From NCBI GenBank assembly GCA_005879775.1, contig VBJX01000024.1:8926-21951 (forward strand): a stretch of DNA of 13,026 nucleotides, written 5' to 3'. A model generated the notes under the pieces. It saw nothing but the letters and a program-made list of their open reading frames with translations. It did not search any database and was not told where the DNA came from. The translations under genes were made by a program, and so were the position numbers. This stretch comes from Chloroflexota bacterium (GTDB lineage: Bacteria; Chloroflexota; Limnocylindria; QHBO01). This document shows positions 5,606-11,980 of this stretch, one piece after another (positions within the stretch are counted from its first letter, which is position 1; every line of letters starts with the position of its first letter).

Positions 5606-7402
5606 TCAGTAGACCCGCGGCTTCGGCGGGAACTTGGTGATCGTCACCGGCCTGTATGCCATCCGCGGCGGAGCGCCCTCCGACCAGCGGAACGCGAACG
5701 TGTGCTTGAGCCACTCGACATCGTCACGATCCGGGAAGTCCTCGCGGGCGTGCCCCCCGCGGGTCTCCGTGCGGGCCAGGGCTGAGTCGACGGTGGCTTC
5801 GGCACAGTCGAGCAGGAAGCCGAGCTCGAGCGCCTCGACCAGGTCGGTGTTGTAGCGGCGCCCCTTGTCCTGCACGCAGAGGTGCCTGGCTCGCTCGCGC
5901 AGCCGGCGCAGATCGGCCTGCGCCTCCTCGAGCAGCGCCCCGTTCCGGTAGACACCGCACTTGGCGAACATCGTCTCCTGCAGCTCAGCGCGGATCACGG
6001 CTGGACGCTCGCCCTCCATGCCCTCGAGCAGCTCCGCCAGGCCGGCGAGCACCGCGCGTTCAGCGACCGCATCAGGCTGCGGATCGGGAGCCCGGCGCAC
6101 CTCGTCGGCCATCGCCACCCCGGCGCGCCTTCCGAAGACGAGGATGTCCAGCAGCGAGTTGGTGCCGAGCCGGTTCGCCCCGTGGACGCTGACGCAGGCG
6201 CATTCGCCGGCGGCATACAGCCCCGGCACACGGGTCCCGCGCTCATCGGCCAGCGCGTGGCCGTCCAGATCGGTCGGGATGCCGCCCATCGCGTAATGGG
6301 CGGTCGGCTGGATCGGGACGAGGTCGGTGAGCGGCTCGATCCCGAAATAGGTGCGGATGAAGCCGCTCATGTCGGGCAGCTTCTTGTTGAGCACCTCGGC
6401 CCCCAGGTGCCGCACGTCGAGGTGCACGAAGTCCTTGCCGTCGATCCCCCGGCCGGCGGCGATCTCCTGGTAGATGCTGCGGCTCACGACGTCGCGGCTG
6501 GCCAGGTCCTTCATGGTCGGGGCGTAGCGCTCCATGAAGCGCTCGCCCTTGCCGTTGACCAGGAAGCCGCCCTCCCCGCGCATCGCCTCAGAGAGCAGGA
6601 AGCCGAGCTTGTACATGCCGGTCGGGTGGAACTGGTAGAACTCCATGTCCTCGAGCGGCAGGCCCCGGCGGTAGACGATCGCCACCCCGTCCCCGGTGAG
6701 GGTGTGGGCGTTGCTGGTGACCTTGAAGATCTTGCCGAACCCGCCGGTGGCGAAGAGGACCGACTTGGCCAGGAACGAATGGACCTCGCCGGTCGCCAGC
6801 TGGTAGCCGATGACGCCGGTGACCGGCCCGCCGACGCCATCGGGCATCTGCAGGTCGAGCACCTGGTACTCGTCGTAGAAGGCCACCTCGTGGCGGATGC
6901 ATTGCTCATAGAGGGTCTGGAGGATGTGGTGCCCCGTTCGAACGGCCGCGTAGCACGCCCGCCGCACGGGACCCTCGCCGTGGTTGCGGGTGTGGCCGCC
7001 GAAGCGCCGCTGGTCGATCAGCCCCTCGGGGGTGCGGTTGAACGGGAGTCCCAGGTGCTCCAGGTTGATGATCGTCTCGACCGCGTCCCGGCACATCACC
7101 TCGGCGGCGTCCTGGTCGACGAGGTAGTCACCCCCCTTGACCGTGTCGAACCAGTGCCACTCCCAGTTGTCCTCCTCGGTGTTCCCAAGGGCGGCGCACA
7201 CGCCACCCTGGGCCGCCGCGGTGTGGGATCGGGAGGGATAGAGCTTGCTGATGACGCCGATGCGGGCCTCCGGCCCGAGGTCCCGTTTCAGCTCCAGGGC
7301 CGCATAGAGACCGGCGCCACCGGCACCGACCACGAGCGCGTCGAGGTCGTGGGTCCGCGGCCGACGGCGCGTCGCCGTGGCATCGGGCAGGCGGAGGCTC
7401 AT
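5606..7402 (-). CDS. sdhA: Succinate dehydrogenase flavoprotein subunit
   Basis: 598 residues, usual length. Oxidises succinate to fumarate at covalently bound FAD. Visible sites: the FAD dinucleotide-binding loop GAGGAG (26-31); H60 in SRSHTAAAQGG, the His that links FAD; H259 in FHPTG; the catalytic Arg R303 in LASRDVVSRS; H369 in TAHYAMGG; R411 in GANRLGTNSLLD. These match the E. coli active-site set. There is no Tat or Sec signal, so the catalytic head faces the cytoplasm. The ATG at 7402 overlaps the sdhD stop as ATGA, so translation is coupled. Confidence 0.98.
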   Translation of the reverse strand: MSLRLPDATATRRRPRTHDLDALVVGAGGAGLYAALELKRDLGPEARIGVISKLYPSRSHTAAAQGGVCAALGNTEEDNWEWHWFDTVKGGDYLVDQDAAEVMCRDAVETIINLEHLGLPFNRTPEGLIDQRRFGGHTRNHGEGPVRRACYAAVRTGHHILQTLYEQCIRHEVAFYDEYQVLDLQMPDGVGGPVTGVIGYQLATGEVHSFLAKSVLFATGGFGKIFKVTSNAHTLTGDGVAIVYRRGLPLEDMEFYQFHPTGMYKLGFLLSEAMRGEGGFLVNGKGERFMERYAPTMKDLASRDVVSRSIYQEIAAGRGIDGKDFVHLDVRHLGAEVLNKKLPDMSGFIRTYFGIEPLTDLVPIQPTAHYAMGGIPTDLDGHALADERGTRVPGLYAAGECACVSVHGANRLGTNSLLDILVFGRRAGVAMADEVRRAPDPQPDAVAERAVLAGLAELLEGMEGERPAVIRAELQETMFAKCGVYRNGALLEEAQADLRRLRERARHLCVQDKGRRYNTDLVEALELGFLLDCAEATVDSALARTETRGGHAREDFPDRDDVEWLKHTFAFRWSEGAPPRMAYRPVTITKFPPKPRVY

Positions 7403-7863
7403 GAGAACGGACCCACGAACTTGGCGGTGTTGGGGTCGAAGGTGGCGACCACCAGGATCCCGAGCAGGAGCCAGACGAAGGCCGCCGCCAGCATGATCCC
7501 GACCAGGAAGGCGCGCAGGCCGCCGCGCTCCACGTAGTCACCGACGATGATCCGCGCCCCGTTGACGCCATGGATCATGGCAAGCAGGAGGAGGAGGAGG
7601 TCATAGATGCGCCAGAAGGGGCTCCCCCAGCGGCTGGTGACGAAGGCGAAGCTGATCTCCTGGCCGGTGAGCGCCACCAGCACGTGCATGATCAGCATGT
7701 GGCCCAGGGCCAGGAAGACGAGCAGCAGCCCGCTGATCCGCATGAAGTACCACATGAAGCGCTCGAACCCCGGCTCCACCGGTCGCGCCCGCGCAGCCCG
7801 CGACGGGTTGCGGCGCATCGGGTCCCCGACCACCGGCCAGATGCGGCGTCCCTGTGCGGTCAT
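7399..7863 (-). CDS. sdhD: Succinate dehydrogenase membrane anchor subunit SdhD
   Basis: 154 residues from the chosen start. A polar N-terminal tail is followed by three predicted membrane helices at about 40-62, 84-106 and 118-140. His residues suitable for heme b lie in LGHMLIMH (54, 60) and in IHGVNGARIIVGDY (H98), a segment typical of SdhD. With SdhC it anchors SdhAB and forms the quinone site. The frame is open to an ATG at 7878, but the ATG at 7863 overlaps the sdhC stop as ATGA, the same arrangement as at the sdhD-sdhA junction, so 7863 is preferred. Leu codons in helix 2 create a GGA-rich run on the plus strand near 7585-7600. Confidence 0.92.
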   Translation of the reverse strand: MTAQGRRIWPVVGDPMRRNPSRAARARPVEPGFERFMWYFMRISGLLLVFLALGHMLIMHVLVALTGQEISFAFVTSRWGSPFWRIYDLLLLLLAMIHGVNGARIIVGDYVERGGLRAFLVGIMLAAAFVWLLLGILVVATFDPNTAKFVGPFS

Positions 7864-8231
7864 AGGATCCGGCCCCATGGGGCATAGGGGGCGATCATGA
7901 TCAGGCCGAGCGGGATCATGGCCGCAATCGTGGCGATGATCACCCCGTAGGTGAGCGGCCGGTACCAGGCGGTCGTCGCCGGCCAGAAGTCCATCACGAT
8001 CACGCGCAGGCCGTTGAGCGAGTGGTACACCAGCGCGGCCATCAGGAGGATCTCGCCGAGCCGGATCGGCAGGTTGCGGAAGAGGGTCTGGGTGAAGTCG
8101 TAGACGTCGGGCCCGAAGGCAAGCGTCGCGTTCTCGACGATGTGCATGAACAGGTAGACGAGCACGCCGATCCCCGACAGCCGATGCCCGAACCAGGCCA
8201 GCTGGGCCCAGGAGATGCGGTAGCCGAACAT
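7860..8231 (-). CDS. sdhC: Succinate dehydrogenase cytochrome b556 subunit SdhC
   Basis: 123 residues with three predicted membrane helices at about 14-34, 58-80 and 92-115. HRLSGIGVLVYLFMH (16-30) carries the His-Arg-x-Ser pattern near the quinone site; YHSLNGLRVIVMDF (69-82) contains H70, matching the heme ligand His84 of E. coli SdhC. First of four sdh genes in the order C-D-A-B; its start lies 16 bases after the end of the isocitrate dehydrogenase-type gene, so it is probably co-transcribed from the promoter upstream of that gene. Confidence 0.93.
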   Translation of the reverse strand: MFGYRISWAQLAWFGHRLSGIGVLVYLFMHIVENATLAFGPDVYDFTQTLFRNLPIRLGEILLMAALVYHSLNGLRVIVMDFWPATTAWYRPLTYGVIIATIAAMIPLGLIMIAPYAPWGRIL

Positions 8232-8247
8232 CTGGGTCAGGCGGTGC

Positions 8248-9255
8248 TCAGGCGGTCACGCGGTCAGCCACCGCGGCCGCGAACTCCCGTGTGCCGGCGC
8301 TGCCTCCGAGGTCGGGAGTCGAGACGCGACCCTCGGCCAGCACCGCCCGGACCGCCGATTCGACGCGGTCGGCAGCAGCGGTCTCCCCCAGGTGCCGGAG
8401 CATGAGCGCCCCCGACAGGATGAGTGCGGTCGGGTTGGCGCGATTCTGGCCGGCGTACTTGGGAGCCGATCCGTGGACCGCCTCGAAGACCGCGGCATGC
8501 TCGCCGATGTTGGCTCCGGGTGCCACGCCCAGCCCTCCGACCAGCCCGGCGGCCAGGTCGCTGACGATGTCGCCGTACAGGTTCGGCAGGACCAGGACGT
8601 CGTACAGATCGGGCTTCTGGACCAGCTGCATGCACATGTTGTCGACGATCCGGTCCTCGAAGGCGATGCGTCCCTCGTACTCGGCGGCGACCTGCTGGCA
8701 GCTCTCCAGGAAGAGGCCATCGGTCAGCTTCATGATGTTCGCCTTGTGCACGGCGGTGACCTTGCGGCGGCCGTTGCGCACCGCGTACTCGAACGCGTAG
8801 CGGGCGATCCGCTGGCTGGCGAACCGGGTGATGATCTTGATGCTCTCTGCCGCATCGGGCCCGACCCGGTGCTCGATCCCGGCGTACAGGTCCTCGGTGT
8901 TCTCCCGCACGATGATCAGGTCGACGTCCTCGTAGCGGGTCTCGACGCCGGCCATGCTTCGCGCCGGACGCACGTTGGCGTACAGGTCGAGGGCCTGGCG
9001 AAGGCCGACGTTGACGCTCCGGAAGCCGCTCCCGACTGGCGTGGTAATCGGGCCCTTGATCGCCGTGCCGGTGCGCCGGATGCTCTCCACCACGCGGTCC
9101 GGGAGTGGCGTTCCCTCCGCTTCGATGGTCGCTTCGCCGGCCTGCTGGCGATCCCAGGTGAACGCGAGCCCGGTCGACTCGAGAACCTGGACGGTGGCAT
9201 CGGCCAGCTCCGGCCCGATCCCGTCTCCGGGAATGAGGGTGACGTCGTAGGACAC
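8248..9255 (-). CDS. icd: Isocitrate dehydrogenase, IDH/IPMDH family
   Basis: 335 residues, the short form of the beta-decarboxylating dehydrogenase family. Landmarks: LIPGDGIGPE (7-16); the substrate loop GSGFRSVNVGLRQALDLYAN, whose Ser-x-Asn and Arg match isocitrate rather than isopropylmalate enzymes; RENTEDLYAGIEH; the Lys in VHKANIMK; and NLYGDIVSD with metal-binding Asp. It converts isocitrate to 2-oxoglutarate and CO2. The cofactor is unclear: overall the protein resembles NAD enzymes, but the HGSAPKYAGQ loop has the Lys-Tyr pair seen in NADP enzymes. The start is GTG at 9255, with GGAG five bases upstream. Being the first gene before sdhCDAB supports a TCA role; homoisocitrate dehydrogenase is the main alternative. 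Confidence 0.9.
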   Translation of the reverse strand: MSYDVTLIPGDGIGPELADATVQVLESTGLAFTWDRQQAGEATIEAEGTPLPDRVVESIRRTGTAIKGPITTPVGSGFRSVNVGLRQALDLYANVRPARSMAGVETRYEDVDLIIVRENTEDLYAGIEHRVGPDAAESIKIITRFASQRIARYAFEYAVRNGRRKVTAVHKANIMKLTDGLFLESCQQVAAEYEGRIAFEDRIVDNMCMQLVQKPDLYDVLVLPNLYGDIVSDLAAGLVGGLGVAPGANIGEHAAVFEAVHGSAPKYAGQNRANPTALILSGALMLRHLGETAAADRVESAVRAVLAEGRVSTPDLGGSAGTREFAAAVADRVTA

Positions 9256-9309
9256 GTGCGCTCCGTGCTCCGCTGCGCGCCGGTCACAGTGCCGGCACCA
9301 CGGAGCCCA

Positions 9310-9315
9310 AGTGTA
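9310..9315 (-). promoter_or_regulatory. Likely -10 box for the icd-sdhCDAB operon
   Basis: TACACT on the minus strand about 55 bases upstream of the icd GTG; a start near 9303 would give a leader of about 48 bases. No clear -35. It lies in the 178-base gap shared with the divergent sucCD promoter, so the two units could be regulated together. Confidence 0.35.
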
Positions 9316-9366
9316 GGGCGATCGTTCGGCCCGTTGCTGGTCCCGGCACCTGCCTCCGGGCTGGCG

Positions 9367-9377
9367 GCGGCTACAAT
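9367..9377 (+). promoter_or_regulatory. sucCD promoter -10 region
   Basis: GCGGCTACAAT with TACAAT at 9372-9377, followed by a probable start near 9384 and a leader of about 50 bases to sucC. No convincing -35. Identical over 11 bases to the rnpB -10 region. Confidence 0.5.
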
Positions 9378-9433
9378 CCCCTCCCGTCCATGGCGGCCCT
9401 GCTCGCCGCCGAGCGCCGCTTCAGGAGAGCCGC

Positions 9434-10579
9434 TTGAAGCTCCAGGAGTACCGCAGCAAGGAGATCCTGGCCAGCCACGGGGTCCCGGTCTCCGTCGGAG
9501 AGGTGGCGACCACGCCGGCGCAGGCACGGGCCGCGGCCGATCGGATCGGAGGCCCGGTGGTCGTCAAGGCGCAGGTCCTGGTCGGCGGACGCGGCAAGGC
9601 AGGCGGGGTGAAGCTGGCGGCCGATCCAGCCGAGGCCGAGGCGCGGGCCGCAGAGATCCTGGGGATGACCATCAAGGACGTGACGGTGCGGACCGTGCTC
9701 ATCGCGCCCGCCGCTGAGATCGCTCACGAGTACTACCTGGGAATCGTCCTGGACCGCGCCTCGCGAGCCGTCGCGGTGATCGCCAGCGCCGAGGGCGGGG
9801 TCGAGATCGAGGAGACGGCGCGGACCAACCCGGATGCCGTCCTGCGCCTCCCACTTCATCCCCTGCTCGGCCTGCTGGAGCACAACGTGCGCCGGGTCGC
9901 CTTCTTCCTGGGGCTCTCGCCTGATCTGCGTGGGCAGTTCGGATCGATCCTGCGGGGCTTGGCGGAGGCATTCGCCTCGTCCGATGCCGACCTGGCCGAG
10001 ATCAACCCGCTGGTCGTCACCGCCGGTGGCGAGCTGCTGGCGCTCGACGCCAAGATCGTTCTCGACGACTCTGGCCTGTACCGGCATCCGGACCTCGAGG
10101 CAATGCGCGACGCGAACGAGGAGGAGCCATCGGAGATCGCGGCTCGGGAGGCCGGGATCAACTTCATCAAGCTGGACGGCTCCATCGGCTGCATGGTCAA
10201 CGGGGCCGGGCTGGCGATGGCCACCATGGACCTCGTCAAGCTGGCCGGCGGCGAGCCCGCCAACTTCCTGGACATCGGCGGCGGGGCCAAGGCCGATCGG
10301 GTGGCGGCCGCCTTCCGGATCATCCTGGACGATCCGAATGTGCGGGCCATCCTGGTCAACATCTTCGGGGGAATCACCCGCGGTGACGAGGTGGCACGCG
10401 GCATCGTCGAGGCCCGCGCCACCCTGCAGCGCCAGGTGCCAATGGTGGTTCGCATCGTGGGCACCAATGCCGCCGAAGCGGCTCAGATCCTGGAGGCCGC
10501 CAACCTGATCACTGCCGCCAGCCTGGACGAGGCGGCCGCCCGCGCAGTGGCCGCCGCCCGCGGAGAGGCGCCCGCATGA
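9434..10579 (+). CDS. sucC: Succinyl-CoA synthetase (ADP-forming type) beta subunit
   Basis: 381 residues, normal length. An ATP-grasp domain at the N terminus shows KLQEYRSKEILASHG and the nucleotide loop VGGRGKAGGVK (about 54-64), with metal ligands in EINPLVV and LDAKIVLDD. The C-terminal CoA-ligase domain contains FLDIGGGA and NIFGGITRGDEVARG. With SucD it converts succinyl-CoA, ADP (or GDP) and phosphate to succinate, CoA and NTP; nucleotide preference cannot be read from the sequence. The start is TTG at 9434 with AGGAGAG upstream; no ATG fits, and starting here restores the conserved first helix. Its stop overlaps the sucD start as ATGA. Confidence 0.96.
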   Translation: MKLQEYRSKEILASHGVPVSVGEVATTPAQARAAADRIGGPVVVKAQVLVGGRGKAGGVKLAADPAEAEARAAEILGMTIKDVTVRTVLIAPAAEIAHEYYLGIVLDRASRAVAVIASAEGGVEIEETARTNPDAVLRLPLHPLLGLLEHNVRRVAFFLGLSPDLRGQFGSILRGLAEAFASSDADLAEINPLVVTAGGELLALDAKIVLDDSGLYRHPDLEAMRDANEEEPSEIAAREAGINFIKLDGSIGCMVNGAGLAMATMDLVKLAGGEPANFLDIGGGAKADRVAAAFRIILDDPNVRAILVNIFGGITRGDEVARGIVEARATLQRQVPMVVRIVGTNAAEAAQILEAANLITAASLDEAAARAVAAARGEAPA

Positions 10580-11454
10580 GCATCCTGGTCGATCGGGAGA
10601 CCCGCCTGCTCGTCCAGGGGATCACCGGGCGCGAGGGTGAATTCCACTCGCGCGCCATGGCCGAGTACGGCACCCAGGTCGTCGCCGGGGTGACTCCCGG
10701 CAAGGGCGGCCAGACGGCGCTCGACGGGCGCGTGCCCGTCTTCGACACGGTCGACGAGGCGGTCCGCGGGACGGGGGCCAACGCCAGCTGCATCTTCGTC
10801 CCGGCGCCGGCTGCCGCCGACGCCATCCTCGAGGCCGCCGACGCGGGCATCGGGCTCGTCTTCTGCATCACCGAGGGGATCCCGGCGCTCGACATGCTGC
10901 GGGTCTACTGGGTCCTGCGCCAGGCAGGCGTGCGCCTCATCGGCCCCAACTGCCCGGGAGCCACCTCGCCGGGTCAGGCCAAGGTCGGGATCATTCCCGG
11001 GAGCATCCATCGCGAGGGCGCCGTGGGGCTGGTCAGCCGTTCCGGAACCCTCACCTACGAGGTGGTGCAGGCGATGAGCGATGCCGGGCTGGGCCAAACG
11101 ACCTGTGTCGGCATCGGTGGTGACCCGATCGTCGGGACGAGCTTCATCGACGTCCTTGATATGTTCAACCAGGATCCGGAGACCGAGGCGATCGTGATGA
11201 TCGGCGAGATCGGCGGTGACGAGGAGGAGCGCGCCGCGGCCTTCTGCGCGCGCGAGGTGCGCAAGCCGATGGCCGCCTTCATCGCCGGGCGGACGGCGCC
11301 GCCCGGCAGGCGGATGGGCCACGCCGGGGCGATCATCTCCGCGGGAGGCGGGACCGCCGAGTCCAAGCGAGCCGCCCTGCAGGCGGCCGGCGTCTCGATC
11401 GCCGATTCCCCGTCCCAGATCCCGTCGCTGCTCCGCGCCGCCGGGGTGCGCTGA
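10576..11454 (+). CDS. sucD: Succinyl-CoA synthetase alpha subunit
   Basis: 292 residues. Landmarks: a Rossmann CoA-binding domain with VQGITGREGEFH (13-24) and VTPGKGG; the stretch IGPNCPGATSPG (122-133); and the phosphorylated active-site His H249 in RRMGHAGAI, equivalent to E. coli His246. The alpha subunit carries the phosphohistidine that transfers phosphate between succinyl phosphate and the nucleotide on SucC. It is translated by ATGA coupling with sucC, which favours equal amounts of both subunits. It converges with the methylmalonyl-CoA epimerase gene, leaving 88 bases between stops. Confidence 0.97.
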   Translation: MSILVDRETRLLVQGITGREGEFHSRAMAEYGTQVVAGVTPGKGGQTALDGRVPVFDTVDEAVRGTGANASCIFVPAPAAADAILEAADAGIGLVFCITEGIPALDMLRVYWVLRQAGVRLIGPNCPGATSPGQAKVGIIPGSIHREGAVGLVSRSGTLTYEVVQAMSDAGLGQTTCVGIGGDPIVGTSFIDVLDMFNQDPETEAIVMIGEIGGDEEERAAAFCAREVRKPMAAFIAGRTAPPGRRMGHAGAIISAGGGTAESKRAALQAAGVSIADSPSQIPSLLRAAGVR

Positions 11455-11501
11455 GCGGCGCTCAGGTCCGGGTCTGCGCCTCCCATTCCTCCTTGAGGAG
11501 G
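11451..11501. terminator. Two small hairpins between convergent sucD and epimerase genes
   Basis: CTGAGC-GGC-GCTCAG (11451-11465) overlaps the sucD stop, and CCTCC-TTGA-GGAGG (11488-11501) lies mid-gap. Neither is followed by a T-run on either strand. They could act as weak bidirectional stops or mRNA end protection. Nothing else is evident in 11455-11542. Confidence 0.25.
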
Positions 11502-11542
11502 GCCATGATGACGCTCCGGCTGGTGGTCAGCCTTCGGCTCGC

Positions 11543-11980
11543 TCATGCGTCATCTCCCGTTGCGTGATCTGGCGTCGATTCGAGCAGCTCCCACAGGACG
11601 CCGTTCATCGTCTGCGGGTGGAGGAAGGCTACCCGGCCATGGGCTCCGGGGCGCGGCTCGCGATCGATGAGCTGCGCCTCCGCGGCGGCGAGGGCGGCCA
11701 GGTCGCCGGGCAGGTCATCGCTGAGGAGGCAGACGTGATGCAGCCCCTCGCCTCGATCGGCGAGGAAGCGAGCAACGCCGCTCCCGGCGTCGATCGGCTC
11801 GACCAGCTCGATCCGCACGGCCGGTGGCGGCCCACTCGGCAGGAAGCAGAGACGGACCCGCTGCGATTCGAAGACCCGCGGCTCATCCTCGGGGACCCAC
11901 CCGAAGAGCTCGCGGTAGCGGGGCAGCGAATCGGGTATCGAGCGCACCACGATCGCGATGTGGTGGATCGGGCCGATCAC
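11543..11980 (-). CDS. mce: Methylmalonyl-CoA epimerase
   Basis: 145 residues of the vicinal-oxygen-chelate fold with two beta-alpha-beta3 halves. It interconverts (2S)- and (2R)-methylmalonyl-CoA, supplying the isomer used by the mutase. Metal ligands read off the family pattern: H7 in IHHIAIVV, E58 in VRIELVEP (Gln65 in the Propionibacterium enzyme), H82 in GLHHVCL and E131 in GVLWELLE. The RGEGLHHV motif is typical. The start is GTG at 11980, overlapping the TGA of the mutase gene as GTGA, so the two are translationally coupled, which strengthens both calls against other glyoxalase-fold enzymes. Confidence 0.93.
   Translation of the reverse strand: MIGPIHHIAIVVRSIPDSLPRYRELFGWVPEDEPRVFESQRVRLCFLPSGPPPAVRIELVEPIDAGSGVARFLADRGEGLHHVCLLSDDLPGDLAALAAAEAQLIDREPRPGAHGRVAFLHPQTMNGVLWELLESTPDHATGDDA

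Noticed and set aside
5882..7537. Long plus-strand open frame (551 codons) opposite sdhA/sdhD
   Set aside because: It is antisense to clearly conserved sdhA and sdhD. Its translation is rich in His, Val, Asp and Arg with no recognisable motifs, as expected for the opposite strand of GC-rich coding DNA.
7583..7602. GGA-rich microsatellite-like run
   Set aside because: It is the complement of consecutive Leu codons in SdhD membrane helix 2 and is explained by the protein.
8392..9717. Plus-strand open frame of 441 codons opposite the isocitrate dehydrogenase gene
   Set aside because: It crosses the icd/sucC divergent promoter and enters sucC in the wrong frame; no domain is visible.
11055..11546. 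Minus-strand open frame starting at the ATGA after the epimerase gene
   Set aside because: Apart from the first 30 codons or so it is antisense to sucD, low in complexity and without a family match. The ATGA contact alone is not enough.
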